DNA of 64,000 nucleotides, taken from NCBI RefSeq assembly GCF_004357765.1, contig NZ_SMTE01000008.1, positions 124,001 to 188,000 on the forward strand, given 5' to 3'. The stretch is from Pseudomonas putida. Its GTDB lineage: Bacteria; Pseudomonadota; Gammaproteobacteria; Pseudomonadales; Pseudomonadaceae. This document shows positions 13,269-24,972 of this stretch, in pieces; the stretch's first letter is position 1, and each line of letters starts with the position of its first letter. The translations under genes and the position numbers were made by a program. A model generated the notes under the pieces. The model ran no database searches. It was not told the origin of the DNA and saw only the letters and a list, made by a program, of their open reading frames with translations.

Positions 13269-13976
13269 TTAGGCCTTGGCGGTGCTCGCCGGGGCCTTGC
13301 TACGCGGACGCAGCTGGGCGGCAGCCATGGCCTGGTCGGTCACACCGGTCTCGGCGCGCATGCCGGCGGCCAGGAACGGCACCATCAGGCGCATCACCTG
13401 CTCGATGGAGGTATTGATACCGAAATCGGTCTCGGCGATGGCCCGCAGTGCCTTTATACCCGACATGCTGAACGCTGCGGCACCCAACATGAAGTGCACG
13501 CGCCAGAACAACTCGAGCGGTGGAATGCGCGGCGCGGCCTCGTTGACCAACAGCATATAGCGGCGGAACACCTTGCCGTACATGTCTTCCAGGTAGCGCC
13601 GCAGGTGGCCCTGGCTCTGGCTGAAGGCCAGGCCCAGCAAGCGCATGAAGATGGACAGGTCGTTATTGCTGCGCGGCTGCACGATCAGCGCCTGCTCGAC
13701 CAGCATCTCGAGCAGCTCCTCAAGGCTTGGCTTCTGCTCAGGCTTGGCCTGACGCCGCTCCAGTTCACGCTCCAGGCTGGCGCAGAACGGCCCGAGGAAG
13801 CGCGAGAACACGGCTTGGATGAGCGCCTTCTTGGAGCCGAAGTGGTAGTTCACCGCCGCCAGGTTTACTCCGGCCTTGCTGGTGATCAGGCGCAACGAGG
13901 TTTCCGCGAACCCCCTTTCCGCGAACAGCTGCTCGGCAGCATCGAGAATGCGTTCAACGGTTTCGGATTGGGCCAT
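13269..13976 (-). CDS. psrA: TetR-family fatty-acid-responsive regulator PsrA
   Basis: 235 residues from ATG at 13976 (MAQSETVERILDAAEQLF). The N-terminal TetR helix-turn-helix is complete, with GVNLAAVNYHFGSKKALI as the recognition region; the C-terminal ligand domain ends with a short basic tail. In Pseudomonas PsrA represses its own gene and fadBA, is released by long-chain fatty acids, and activates rpoS. Assignment rests on the conserved psrA-lexA neighbourhood, the sequence, and the double operator just upstream. Confidence 0.92.
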   Translation of the reverse strand: MAQSETVERILDAAEQLFAERGFAETSLRLITSKAGVNLAAVNYHFGSKKALIQAVFSRFLGPFCASLERELERRQAKPEQKPSLEELLEMLVEQALIVQPRSNNDLSIFMRLLGLAFSQSQGHLRRYLEDMYGKVFRRYMLLVNEAAPRIPPLELFWRVHFMLGAAAFSMSGIKALRAIAETDFGINTSIEQVMRLMVPFLAAGMRAETGVTDQAMAAAQLRPRSKAPASTAKA

Positions 13977-13991
13977 GACTACTCCGCCAGA

Positions 13992-14018
13992 CAAACAGGT
14001 GTTTGAAACATACGTTTC
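13992..14018. promoter_or_regulatory. Double PsrA operator upstream of psrA
   Basis: Two 14-bp sites sharing one base: CAAACAGGTGTTTG (13992-14005) and GAAACATACGTTTC (14005-14018). Both fit the published PsrA consensus (G/C)AAAC-N2-4-GTTT(G/C) exactly, and the second has perfect symmetric arms. The position, 16 bases before the psrA start codon, suggests autorepression. Confidence 0.85.
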
Positions 14019-14157
14019 AGCCTGGGTCCTGTCAAGGCTCGGTGACCGCAGGGTCGTCATTAAAACACAGCCTGGGGATTATCGCCGCAACCCACGGCTG
14101 ACGCCGCGTCGAGGCTTGCTTCAGTGGGGCCGCAGCGGCTTTGTCGCGGCGTGACGC

Positions 14158-14185
14158 TTGCAGTGCGCCACCCACTGTATATAAT
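14158..14185 (+). promoter_or_regulatory. lexA-sulA promoter
   Basis: TTGCAG (14158-14163), a 16-base spacer and a perfect TATAAT (14180-14185). The -10 box lies inside the first LexA box, so repressor binding would directly block polymerase. Confidence 0.7.
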
Positions 14186-14209
14186 CCCAGTCACTGTATA
14201 AAAAGACAG
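14175..14209. promoter_or_regulatory. Two LexA (SOS) boxes
   Basis: CTGTATATAATCCCAG (14175-14190) and CTGTATAAAAAGACAG (14194-14209), each CTG-N10-CAG, three bases apart and 12 bases before the lexA start. Two boxes at lexA are common in gamma-proteobacteria and allow tight autoregulation. Confidence 0.95.
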
Positions 14210-14220
14210 AGCGACCCGCC

Positions 14221-14829
14221 ATGTTGAAACTGACGCCACGCCAAGCCGAAATCCTGGCCTTCATCAAACGTTGCCTCGAAGATAACGGCTTCCCGCCCAC
14301 CCGTGCGGAAATCGCTCAAGAGCTGGGCTTCAAGTCGCCTAACGCCGCAGAAGAGCACCTCAAGGCCCTGGCTCGCAAGGGGGCCATCGAAATGACCCCG
14401 GGCGCGTCACGCGGCATCCGCATTCCTGGCCTCGAGGCCAAGGCCGAAGAAGCCGGTCTGCCGATCATCGGCCGCGTCGCCGCGGGTGCCCCCATTCTCG
14501 CCGAGCAGCACATCGAGCAATCCTGCAACATCAATCCGGCCTTTTTCCATCCACAAGCCGACTACTTGCTGCGCGTGCACGGCATGAGCATGAAGGATGT
14601 CGGCATCCTCGACGGCGACCTGCTGGCGGTACACACCTGTCGCGAGGCCCGCAACGGCCAGATCGTGGTCGCCCGCATCGGTGATGAAGTCACCGTCAAG
14701 CGATTCAAGCGCGAGGGCAGCAAGGTGTGGCTGCTGGCCGAGAACCCGGAATTCGCCCCCATCGAAGTCGACCTGAAAGAGCAGGAGCTGGTGATCGAGG
14801 GCTTGAGCGTCGGCGTCATTCGCCGCTGA
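14221..14829 (+). CDS. lexA: SOS repressor LexA
   Basis: 202 residues. Winged-helix DNA-binding domain at the N-terminus ([16 protein letters not shown] and the [16 protein letters not shown] turn), an Ala-Gly self-cleavage site in the segment [13 protein letters not shown] (about residues 87-95), catalytic Ser in HGMSMKD and Lys in EVTVKRFKR. RecA-stimulated autocleavage relieves repression of SOS genes. The ATG follows two LexA boxes. sulA begins 13 bases after its stop, giving the lexA-sulA operon usual for Pseudomonas. Confidence 0.99.
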   Translation: MLKLTPRQAEILAFIKRCLEDNGFPPTRAEIAQELGFKSPNAAEEHLKALARKGAIEMTPGASRGIRIPGLEAKAEEAGLPIIGRVAAGAPILAEQHIEQSCNINPAFFHPQADYLLRVHGMSMKDVGILDGDLLAVHTCREARNGQIVVARIGDEVTVKRFKREGSKVWLLAENPEFAPIEVDLKEQELVIEGLSVGVIRR

Positions 14830-14842
14830 ACCAGGAGGCGTC

Positions 14843-15319
14843 ATGCAGCAGTTCATCCAAGCACCCCAGCAGGTCCAGCTTCCACTGTTCGAAGCCTTCC
14901 TGGCACAACCTGTCCTGCCGGGGCTCAAGACCCAGAGGCCGGCCCCCAAGAGCAGCGAGCCAGAGCTGTTCAGCGAACTGACCCTGCGCGGAGCTACCGA
15001 GCACTGCCAGGGCCTGTTGGCCCCCGTGCTGCGCGAGCTGAGCGAAGAGGAAGATGCACGCTGGCTGACCCTGATCGCACCACCAGCCAGCCTGACCCAG
15101 GCCTGGCTGCGCGATGCCGGACTCAACCGCGAACGGATTTTGCTGCTGCACCCCCGTGGTACCCAAAGCGCGTTGCAACTGGCGCGTGAAGCCCTGCGCC
15201 TGGGCCGCAGCCACACCGTGGTCACCTGGCTGGGCAACATCAACGCTAGCAGCCGCCAGCAACTTACCCTTGCCGCCACTGCCGGAAATGCACAAAGCCT
15301 GAACATCCGCCTTGGCTGA
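14843..15319 (+). CDS. sulA: SOS cell-division inhibitor SulA
   Basis: 158 residues. SulA binds FtsZ monomers and blocks Z-ring assembly while DNA damage is repaired. The central region with TLIAPPASLTQAWLRDAGLN and a hydrophobic LGRSHTVVTWLGN segment matches the RecA-like SulA fold. AGGAGG lies directly before the ATG. It is expressed from the lexA promoter. Its last codons form one arm of a long hairpin. Confidence 0.93.
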   Translation: MQQFIQAPQQVQLPLFEAFLAQPVLPGLKTQRPAPKSSEPELFSELTLRGATEHCQGLLAPVLRELSEEEDARWLTLIAPPASLTQAWLRDAGLNRERILLLHPRGTQSALQLAREALRLGRSHTVVTWLGNINASSRQQLTLAATAGNAQSLNIRLG

Positions 15320-15333
15320 TGTTCAGGCTTTGT
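15292..15333 (+). terminator. 16-bp hairpin overlapping the sulA stop codon
   Basis: ACAAAGCCTGAACATC (15292-15307) pairs perfectly with GATGTTCAGGCTTTGT (15318-15333) around a 10-base loop. The sulA stop TGA (15317-15319) straddles the start of the second arm. No clean T-run follows, so it may act as a terminator, a convergent-transcription barrier or a 3'-end stabiliser. Confidence 0.6.
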
Positions 15334-15369
15334 CTGTAACGCCAGGATTGAAACCCTGGCATTGAATGC

Positions 15370-15603
15370 TCAGTGCAGTACGCGTGGCCCTTCGTCACGC
15401 TCGAGCTCGCCTTCCATCAGCCGCCCGGCCATCTGCACACCCACGCTCAACATGGCCTTGGCCACTTCCACGTGCTGGTTCTGCAGGAACACCTTGGCGT
15501 CCTCCGAAAATTCCAACGTTACCAGCGAGCCTTCGTCCTCGGCACGACGCAGTTCGATTCGGCCATCCGGCAACTCGACAATTTCCAGAAACGACGTTGA
15601 CAT
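15370..15603 (-). CDS. Conserved small protein of unknown function
   Basis: 77 residues from ATG at 15603 (MSTSFLEIVELPDGRIELRR). A gene of this kind sits between sulA and topA in other pseudomonads. Acidic and soluble, with a short beta-rich N-terminal half (LPDGRIELRRAEDEGSLVTLEFS) followed by a helix. No signal peptide, no cysteines, no recognisable catalytic motif. It converges with sulA. An upstream in-frame extension lacks support. Confidence 0.8.
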   Translation of the reverse strand: MSTSFLEIVELPDGRIELRRAEDEGSLVTLEFSEDAKVFLQNQHVEVAKAMLSVGVQMAGRLMEGELERDEGPRVLH

Positions 15604-15653
15604 ATAGGGCTGTTCTCCACGAAAGACCGCTAGTGTACCAGCCGCGGCCAGGA

Positions 15654-16169
15654 TCAGCACTCACTCAACGCGTCACGGAAACGTCTCACCAGGCCCTTGA
15701 GGTCGCTACGCCACCGCTCCAGCTCTTCGCGGGACAACGCCGGAGCCTCGACAGCATCGAGATTGACGGCCTGGATCAGGGGCTGGGTGACGTCGGTTTT
15801 AGCCGTTTTCCTGGCGACCGGCGGTCGGAACAAATCGGCATAAGCGGCAAGCATTTGCGCCAGCCAGGTTTCCCGCTGACGGGCCAGCTCGAGCAATTCC
15901 GCGACCTCGGGGATGGCGATGTCGTTCAAGGCGTCGTCGGCCAACATCTGCTCAACACTGCCGGCAACCGGCAAGCGGTAAAAACCGCCTATCTCATGGC
16001 ACAGCCCCAACAGGGCGCCGTAGAGGTGGAACAGCGACGATTCCCGCTCAGCTTGGACCAGGCCTTGGGCATTCATGGCCTGACTTTGCTCGGCCTTGGC
16101 CATGGATTCAAGGGCGAGGCCGGCGAAGAACAGTTTCTGGTTGGTACGGGTGTAGAGTTCCTGGGCCAT
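15654..16169 (-). CDS. Conserved protein, DUF6586-like
   Basis: 171 residues, almost entirely helical, starting MAQELYTRTNQKLFFAGLALESM. It resembles the Pseudomonas DUF6586 family by sequence and by position beside topA. No membrane segment or known active site. Probably read with the 77-residue gene, 50 bases downstream on the same strand. Function unknown. Confidence 0.8.
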   Translation of the reverse strand: MAQELYTRTNQKLFFAGLALESMAKAEQSQAMNAQGLVQAERESSLFHLYGALLGLCHEIGGFYRLPVAGSVEQMLADDALNDIAIPEVAELLELARQRETWLAQMLAAYADLFRPPVARKTAKTDVTQPLIQAVNLDAVEAPALSREELERWRSDLKGLVRRFRDALSEC

Positions 16170-16217
16170 TTCGGTGCTCTCCCATGAGGCTGCAAGGCGA
16201 ATAGCTGCATCATAATT

Positions 16218-16990
16218 GACATCCTCCCCGCCCTAAAGGACGGGAATTCCTACAGGTAGACGGCCATGCCCGACCGCGAGAATGTTCCTCGCCGCGTTAA
16301 TGTCGCGGTCGTGAGTGACACCACACTCACAAGTCCATTCTCTTATTCCAAGGCCGGTCCTACCTTTCGGACTACTGGGCGGGAGTGCGCCGCAATGCGA
16401 ACAGGCTTGGGTGGTGTACGCTTCGTTGACTTCACGAAAAACGATGCCTGCGCTATCGCACTTGTAAGACAGCATCGTTTTCAACATGCCCCAACCGGCG
16501 TCGTGCACCGACTTGGCCATTTGGGTCTTAGCCAACGCTTTGGGCTTGACGTTGCCAACAACGATCAGCCCGCACCGCTGCACAAGCGCGGTGCTGAAAT
16601 TCGTTCAGGTAATTCCAGGCAGTGTTAACCGACCGCGCCCACGCGCGCAGAACGGGCGCATGCCTGTCCTTGATGCGCAATTGGAGGGTTTTGGTGGCTT
16701 TCACTCTGGATTGGCCTTTATCCATATTGTTCAGCAAAATAGCGCGTTTACCCTGGCTTTTTCAAGGTTGGTCTAGTGGAGAATTCATTGCGTGTTATTT
16801 CCCGGAATTGATGCAACCAGCCTGACAGGGGAATGCGTTATGGTCGGCGTCGTATTTCGCCGGCAGCGTAGGCGGTACGCCATTGGACGTGGTTCGGCGC
16901 CACATCGAGCAGCAAGACAGGCCGGCGTGAGGGCGCGCAGTTCGCACGCCTCGCTATTCCTCCCCGCACTAAAGTACGGGGTATCTCGCG
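16218..16990 (-). mobile_element. IS200/IS605-type element remnant (TnpB-only, decayed)
   Basis: Between the DUF6586 gene and topA lies an insertion with the hallmarks of the IS605 superfamily: similar subterminal hairpins at both ends (16227-16244, CCCGCCCTAAAGGACGGG; 16962-16981, CCCCGCACTAAAGTACGGGG), no long terminal inverted repeats, and a tnpB remnant whose stop codon lies in the first hairpin. No tnpA (Y1 transposase) gene is visible. The exact ends are estimated. The 220 bases between the tnpB start and the right-hand hairpin hold no gene. Confidence 0.8.
16233..16737 (-). pseudogene. tnpB: tnpB, internally deleted and frameshifted
   Basis: The first part (from 16737) reads as a TnpB N-terminus: VKATKTLQLRIKDRHA then VNTAWNYLNEFQ. 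The second part, in another frame, is a TnpB C-terminus: GLIVVGNVKPKALAK, the zinc-finger pairs CSHC and CEC, and THDRDINAARNIL with the last RuvC Asp. Intact TnpB is about 370-400 residues. Here only about 45 N-terminal and 115 C-terminal residues remain, so the WED region and the first RuvC acidic residues are gone. The RNA-guided nuclease cannot be made. The guide-RNA end of the element may remain, since the stop lies in the end hairpin. Confidence 0.85.
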
Positions 16991-17002
16991 GAGAAAATCG
17001 AT

Positions 17003-17029
17003 GATTAGGGCCGCAAAGCGGCCCTAATC
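17003..17029 (-). terminator. Hairpin downstream of topA
   Basis: A 12-bp perfect stem, GATTAGGGCCGC / GCGGCCCTAATC, with an AAA loop, 14 bases past the topA stop. The T-run after it on the minus strand is interrupted, so termination strength is uncertain. Confidence 0.6.
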
Positions 17030-17043
17030 ACGACACTGAACGA

Positions 17044-19653
17044 TCAGCGTTTGTCTTCGACTTTCCAGGCATTGCCGTCGTAGAAGGCCTTCCAACCGGT
17101 CGGCTTGCCATCGACCTCGGACTGCACGTACTGCTCCTTGGTCTTGCGGCTGTAGCGAATCACCGCTGGCCTGCCATCCGGATCTTTCTGCGGCGCATCG
17201 CAGAGGAAGTGGTACTTTGGATCGATCTCATGCTTGTGCGGCAGGATTTCGAGCACCAACGGCGCACGGGTCTCGCGGTTTTTCGGGAACTGGCTGGCAG
17301 CCAGGAACAGTCCCGATGCGCCGTCACGCAGCACATAGGTGTCGTCCACCTTCTCGCACTTGAGCTCAGGCATGTCCACCTTGTCCATCTTCGGTGGCGC
17401 CGCCTCGCCGCTCTTGAGCAACTTGCGGGTGTTCTTGCACGCCGGATTGGTGCAACCGAAGAACTTGCCAAAGCGGCCCGTCTTCAGCTGCATCTCGCTG
17501 CCGCACTTGTCACACTCCAGGCTAGGCCCTTCGTAGCCTTTGATGCGGTAGCTGCCTTCCTCGATCTCGTAACCCGGGCAGTCGGGGTTATTCCCGCAGA
17601 TGTGCAGCTTGTGCTTCTCGTCCAGCAGGTAGGCGTCCATGGCCGTGGCGCAGATCGGGCAGCGGTGCTTGCCGCGCAGTACGCGCGATTCCGATTCGCC
17701 CTCGTCGTCGGCAGCGATTTCATCGCCTGGCACCAGGTTGACGGTGGCCTTGCAACGTTCCTTCGGCGGCAGGCTATAGCCGGAGCAGCCGAGGAACACG
17801 CCGGTGGAGGCGGTGCGGATCATCATCGGACGACCGCATTCCTTGCACGCAATGTTGGTCATGGTCGGCTGGTTGGCACGCATGCCGTTCTCCGCCGACT
17901 CGGCAGTCTGCAGCTTCTGGCTGAAGTCGCCGTAGAACTCGTCGAGTACGTTCTTCCAGTCACGCTCGCCCTGGGCCACGTCGTCGAGGTTCTCTTCCAT
18001 GCCGGCGGTGAAGCCGTAGTCCATCAGGTTGGAGAAACTCTCGGACAAGCGCTCGGTGACGATATCGCCCATCTTCTCGGAGTAGAAGCGGCGGTTGTGC
18101 AGGGTCACGTAGCCACGGTCCTGGATAGTGGAAATGATCGCGGCGTAGGTCGATGGACGACCGATACCACGTTTTTCCATTTCCTTGACCAGGCTCGCCT
18201 CGGTGAAGCGTGCCGGCGGCTTGGTGAAATGCTGGCTCGGATCGAGCTGGATCAGCTTGAGCACCTCACCCTGGGCCATTTCCGGCAGCACGTCGTCTTC
18301 ACCCGGCTTGCTCTGCTGGGGCAGCACACGGGTGTAACCGTCGAACTTGAGGATACGGCCCTTGGCGCGCAGCTCGAAATTGCCGGCAGCGACCGTGACA
18401 CTGGTCGACAGGTATTGCGCGGGCGGCATCTGGCAGGCCAGGAACTGACGCCAGATCAGCTCGTACAGGCGCTCGGCGTCGCGCTCCATGCCACTGAGCT
18501 TGGTCGGGTGGGTGTTGACGTCGGATGGGCGAATCGCCTCGTGCGCCTCCTGGGCACCCTCCTTGCTGCCATACACCACCGGTGCGTCCGGCAGATACTG
18601 CTTGCCGAACTCGCGCTCGATATAGCCGCGGGCCATGTCCAGGGCATCGACCGACAGGTTGGTGGAGTCGGTACGCATGTAAGTGATGTAGCCGGCTTCG
18701 TACAGACGCTGGGCCATCATCATGGTCTTCTTCACGCCGAAGCCCAGCCGGTTGCTCGCCGCCTGTTGCAGAGTGGACGTGATGAACGGCGCCGAGGGCT
18801 TGCTGCTGGTCGGGCGGTCTTCGCGCTTGACCACGCTGTAGCTCGACGCCTTCAACTGCTCCAGGGCTGCCATGGCCTGGGCTTCGTTGAGCGGCTTGAA
18901 CGCCTCGCCGTTGTGCCGGGCCACCTCGAAACGCACCTTGGCGTCCTTGGCAGTGCCCAGGTCGGCATGCACTTCCCAGTATTCTTCGGGAATGAAGGCA
19001 CGGATTTCGCGCTCACGCTCCACCACCAGCTTCACGGCCACCGACTGCACGCGACCGGCCGACAGGCCACGGGCGATCTTGGCCCACAGCAACGGCGAAA
19101 CCATGTAGCCGACCACGCGATCGAGGAAACGGCGCGCCTGCTGGGCGTTGACCCGATCGATGTCCAGCTCGCCCGGTTGGGAGAAGGCATCCTGGATGGC
19201 CTTCTTGGTGATCTCGTTGAATACCACGCGCTTGTAGCGGGTGTCATCGCCGCCGATAGCTTCGCGCAGGTGCCAGGCAATGGCCTCCCCTTCGCGGTCC
19301 AAGTCGGTTGCGAGATAGATGGTGTCGGCATCCTTGGCCAGGCGGCGCAATTCTTCGATCACCTTTTCCTTGCCGGGAAGGATCTCGTACTTGGCCTTCC
19401 AGCCATGGTCCGGATCGACGCCCATGCGCGCCACCAGCTGGCGGCGGGCCTTTTCCTTCGGCGACAGCGCCGGGGCCTCACCCGCGGCCTTGCCACGCTT
19501 GGCGGCTGGCTCTTTGCTTGCGCTGGCCGAACCGCTGGTGGGGAGGTCTCGGATATGGCCGATACTCGACTTCACCACGTACTGGTTGCCCAGGTACTTG
19601 TTGATGGTCTTGGCCTTGGCCGGGGATTCCACAATGACCAGCGATTTGCCCAT
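17044..19653 (-). CDS. topA: DNA topoisomerase I
   Basis: 869 residues, ATG at 19653. A type IA enzyme that relaxes negative supercoils through a 5'-phosphotyrosine link. The Toprim domain starts [17 protein letters not shown]; acidic metal-binding residues are in [15 protein letters not shown]; the active-site Tyr is in [13 protein letters not shown] (about residue 330). Four-cysteine zinc ribbons follow at the C-terminus ([36 protein letters not shown]). An insert with Ala, Lys and Ser near residues 40-70 is typical of pseudomonads. Confidence 0.98.
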   Translation of the reverse strand: MGKSLVIVESPAKAKTINKYLGNQYVVKSSIGHIRDLPTSGSASASKEPAAKRGKAAGEAPALSPKEKARRQLVARMGVDPDHGWKAKYEILPGKEKVIEELRRLAKDADTIYLATDLDREGEAIAWHLREAIGGDDTRYKRVVFNEITKKAIQDAFSQPGELDIDRVNAQQARRFLDRVVGYMVSPLLWAKIARGLSAGRVQSVAVKLVVEREREIRAFIPEEYWEVHADLGTAKDAKVRFEVARHNGEAFKPLNEAQAMAALEQLKASSYSVVKREDRPTSSKPSAPFITSTLQQAASNRLGFGVKKTMMMAQRLYEAGYITYMRTDSTNLSVDALDMARGYIEREFGKQYLPDAPVVYGSKEGAQEAHEAIRPSDVNTHPTKLSGMERDAERLYELIWRQFLACQMPPAQYLSTSVTVAAGNFELRAKGRILKFDGYTRVLPQQSKPGEDDVLPEMAQGEVLKLIQLDPSQHFTKPPARFTEASLVKEMEKRGIGRPSTYAAIISTIQDRGYVTLHNRRFYSEKMGDIVTERLSESFSNLMDYGFTAGMEENLDDVAQGERDWKNVLDEFYGDFSQKLQTAESAENGMRANQPTMTNIACKECGRPMMIRTASTGVFLGCSGYSLPPKERCKATVNLVPGDEIAADDEGESESRVLRGKHRCPICATAMDAYLLDEKHKLHICGNNPDCPGYEIEEGSYRIKGYEGPSLECDKCGSEMQLKTGRFGKFFGCTNPACKNTRKLLKSGEAAPPKMDKVDMPELKCEKVDDTYVLRDGASGLFLAASQFPKNRETRAPLVLEILPHKHEIDPKYHFLCDAPQKDPDGRPAVIRYSRKTKEQYVQSEVDGKPTGWKAFYDGNAWKVEDKR

Positions 19654-19753
19654 GGATCGGAGTATTCCTGAATCTGAAGATGAAAAACGCGTCAGGTGCC
19701 GGACGCGGCACCGCTATATATAGTGGTGAAACTGTGAGGTCAAGTTCGGTCGA

Positions 19754-20005
19754 CTATTCGCCGGCTTTCACCGACAGTGCCGGCAACCCCTCTTCGGCCT
19801 TGACCAAAGCAAAGCGTGGCACCTGCTCGCCGTCAACCTCGACCGACTCCTGGAACATCGCGAGAGGCCGAACCCAGAACCCGTAATCACCATACAGGCA
19901 TTGGTAGAAAACCATCCACTCTTCGCTTTCGGAATGCCGCGCGACACTGAAGACACGGTACTCAGGCCCTTTGTAGTGACGGTATACGCCTGGTTGTATC
20001 TGCAT
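19754..20005 (-). CDS. DUF1653 family protein
   Basis: 83 residues from ATG at 20005 (MQIQPGVYRHYKGPEYRVF). The YRHYKG...YRVF pattern and the central MVFYQCLYGDYGFWVRP identify the small beta-barrel DUF1653 family. Soluble, no cofactor motif beyond one Cys. Function unknown. It lies between fadA and topA on the same strand, with gaps of 80-100 bases on both sides. Confidence 0.88.
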   Translation of the reverse strand: MQIQPGVYRHYKGPEYRVFSVARHSESEEWMVFYQCLYGDYGFWVRPLAMFQESVEVDGEQVPRFALVKAEEGLPALSVKAGE

Positions 20006-20085
20006 GTCGCCTGTCCTCTTGAAACAAAACCTGTAGAAAAACAAAAACCGGGGCACTAGGCCCCGGTCGCTGTCCCGCGACGCGA

Positions 20086-21276
<1,191 letters not shown>

Positions 21277-21292
21277 CTAGCTCGTTGGCCAC

Positions 21293-23440
<2,148 letters not shown>

Positions 23441-23571
23441 CAACTGATCTCCACGATATGGAAGCTGAACTGTACACGCCGATCGCTGATGGCCAAGTCG
23501 ACCTTGCGGCCCTTGCCCCAAGCTCACCCATCGGCGCGATAGTCGGGATTCTGTACGAGCGGTGTGACATA
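23441..23571. other. fadBA upstream region (leader/promoter part)
   Basis: The region between the fadB start and the operator holds no gene. It probably contains the fadBA -10 region and leader. Together with the operator and the candidate RNA, it makes up the 430-base gene-free stretch 23441-23872. Confidence 0.5.
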
Positions 23572-23598
23572 CAAACGCTCAATTCATACGCCCGTTTG
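23572..23598. promoter_or_regulatory. Degenerate double PsrA-type operator upstream of fadBA
   Basis: Read on the minus strand, the two sites are CAAACGGGCGTATG and GAATTGAGCGTTTG, again sharing one base and 27 bp in total. Each has one mismatch to (G/C)AAAC-N4-GTTT(G/C). The layout is the same as at psrA (13992-14018). PsrA control of fadBA is established in Pseudomonas; these exact sites are inferred. Confidence 0.7.
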
Positions 23599-23789
23599 AT
23601 TTGGGTGTGCACACATTCTCCGAAAAGATCCGCGTTGTCAAATGCTCAGAATCAGGCTGAGGACGCGACTTTCCGGTCACGCTAGCGAATAAAGGTAGTA
23701 CGCATGATGACGGTGATCGTTGGCCATTCATGGCAACAATCGGACGTATTTTCGCAGCAGCGAGTGCGATGGATGGTGCCGAGTGGGAA

Positions 23790-23876
23790 TTAGCGGCTAT
23801 AGTGTGGGTGCTGTCCGGCCTGCCTGGCCTTATCGAGGTAGATGCGGAGGTGGTTTGCCACCTCCGCATTTTTTAT
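23790..23876 (+). ncRNA. Candidate small RNA ending in a strong terminator
   Basis: A plus-strand intrinsic terminator (23842-23876) has no plus-strand gene upstream. A TATAGT-like -10 hexamer lies near 23792, giving a predicted transcript of roughly 75-80 nt with GC-rich pairing potential. No good -35 box is seen. Divergent from fadBA and convergent with the next gene. Not matched by eye to any known RNA family. Confidence 0.35.
23842..23876 (+). terminator. Intrinsic terminator oriented on the plus strand
   Basis: ATGCGGAGGTGG pairs with CCACCTCCGCAT around TTTG, followed by six or more T. On the minus strand no T-run follows the stem, so it is not a natural terminator for the minus-strand gene that ends at 23873. 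Confidence 0.8.
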
Positions 23877-24325
23877 GCGAGGGTTTCGAAGGCGTGGGCA
23901 ATATCCTGCAACACAGATTTTTCGCCGCGTTCGCTCCAGTACAGGGCAATCATGCGCTTGTCGGCCTCGACCTTGTAGACGGTCTCGGGCAGCCGGGAAA
24001 ACACCTCGGCCAGGCGCGCGTCGTCGCACACCTCACGCCACTGGTTGCACCACACACCGGGGCTGACCTGCCAGTAGCACCAGCAGTCTTCATGACCCCG
24101 ACGCCGCGCCCGATGGTACTGCGGGCAAGGGCTCGGCGGCTCACGCTCCAGCCAGTGCGGCCACTGCTGGGGGGCCAACTGCATGGCCAGGCCCATGCGC
24201 CGCGCTTCCAGGCGCAAGGTCATCTGCTCGCCCTGCTTGCGCGACAGGCGCAGCCAGGAAAGCGGGCTGAGAATCAGCGCAAGGATTGACACAACCAGCC
24301 ATACCGTCATATCTGTAGATCCCAT
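23873..24325 (-). CDS. Membrane-anchored protein of unknown function
   Basis: 150 residues if ATG at 24325 is used; ATG at 24310 would give MTVWLVV directly, and ribosome-binding sites for both are weak. One N-terminal transmembrane segment (WLVVSILALILSPLSWL) is followed by a basic, Trp- and Cys-rich soluble part (EDCWCYWQVSPGVWCNQW) and an acidic helical tail. No known domain recognised. The stop TAA overlaps the T-run of the plus-strand terminator. Confidence 0.7.
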   Translation of the reverse strand: MGSTDMTVWLVVSILALILSPLSWLRLSRKQGEQMTLRLEARRMGLAMQLAPQQWPHWLEREPPSPCPQYHRARRRGHEDCWCYWQVSPGVWCNQWREVCDDARLAEVFSRLPETVYKVEADKRMIALYWSERGEKSVLQDIAHAFETLA

Positions 24326-24420
24326 AAAGCGTTGCAAATGAGCAGGTTACTCATCTTTCACGGAAGACCTGCCATAAAGCGACCATACTTCTACTATCGC
24401 GATTGTCAGGAGTACTGCTC

Positions 24421-24861
24421 ATGTCCTACGAACATCTTCTGGTCGCCGTCGACCTTACCGAAGAGTGCGACCCGGTGATCAAGCGTGCCATGAAGCTGGC
24501 CGAACCCACGGGGGCCAAAGTCTCGCTGGTGCATATCGTCGAACCGATGGCCATGGCCTTTGGCGGGGACGTGCCAATGGACCTCTCGCAACTGCAGCAG
24601 CAGCAGTTCGACCAGGCCAAGGAGCGCATGGACCGCTTGTTCAATAAATATCCTGAAATCAACCGCGGCGATTCGCATTTGACCTACGGGCAGCCGCGCC
24701 AGGAAATCCACCAACTGGCCAAGGACCAGAAGTGCGACCTGATCGTGGTCGGCAGCCATGGCCGACATGGCCTGGCCTTGCTGCTGGGCTCCACCGCCAA
24801 CGACGTGCTGCATGGCGCGCCGTGCGATGTCTTGGCAGTGCGGTTGCAGAAGAAGGAATGA
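24421..24861 (+). CDS. Universal stress protein, UspA family
   Basis: 146 residues from ATG at 24421 with AGGAG nine bases upstream. A single Usp domain: MSYEHLLVAVDLTEECDPVI at the N-terminus, and near the C-terminus GSHGRHGLALLLGSTANDVL, the G-2x-G-9x-G(S/T) ATP-binding signature. Small cytoplasmic dimers of this type rise under starvation or low oxygen. No Anr-type TTGAT-N4-ATCAA site was seen in the short upstream region. A REP pair follows its stop. Confidence 0.93.
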   Translation: MSYEHLLVAVDLTEECDPVIKRAMKLAEPTGAKVSLVHIVEPMAMAFGGDVPMDLSQLQQQQFDQAKERMDRLFNKYPEINRGDSHLTYGQPRQEIHQLAKDQKCDLIVVGSHGRHGLALLLGSTANDVLHGAPCDVLAVRLQKKE

Positions 24862-24873
24862 TGTAGGCTGCAG

Positions 24874-24954
24874 CGGCCTCTTCGCGGGACAAGCCCGCTC
24901 CCACAGAGCATTGCGGTGCGCCTGTGGGAGCGGGCTTGTCCCGCGAAGAGGCCG
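24874..24954. repeat. REP pair: perfect 33-bp inverted repeat
   Basis: Left arm 24874-24906 (begins CGGCCTCTTCGCGGGACAAG) and right arm 24922-24954 are exact reverse complements around a 15-base spacer. The unit, with CGCGGGACAAGCCCGCTCCC, is the abundant REP of the P. putida group. It lies between the convergent usp and uup genes, where such pairs are often found. Confidence 0.95.
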
Positions 24955-24972
24955 TTACAGATCAAACACGCA

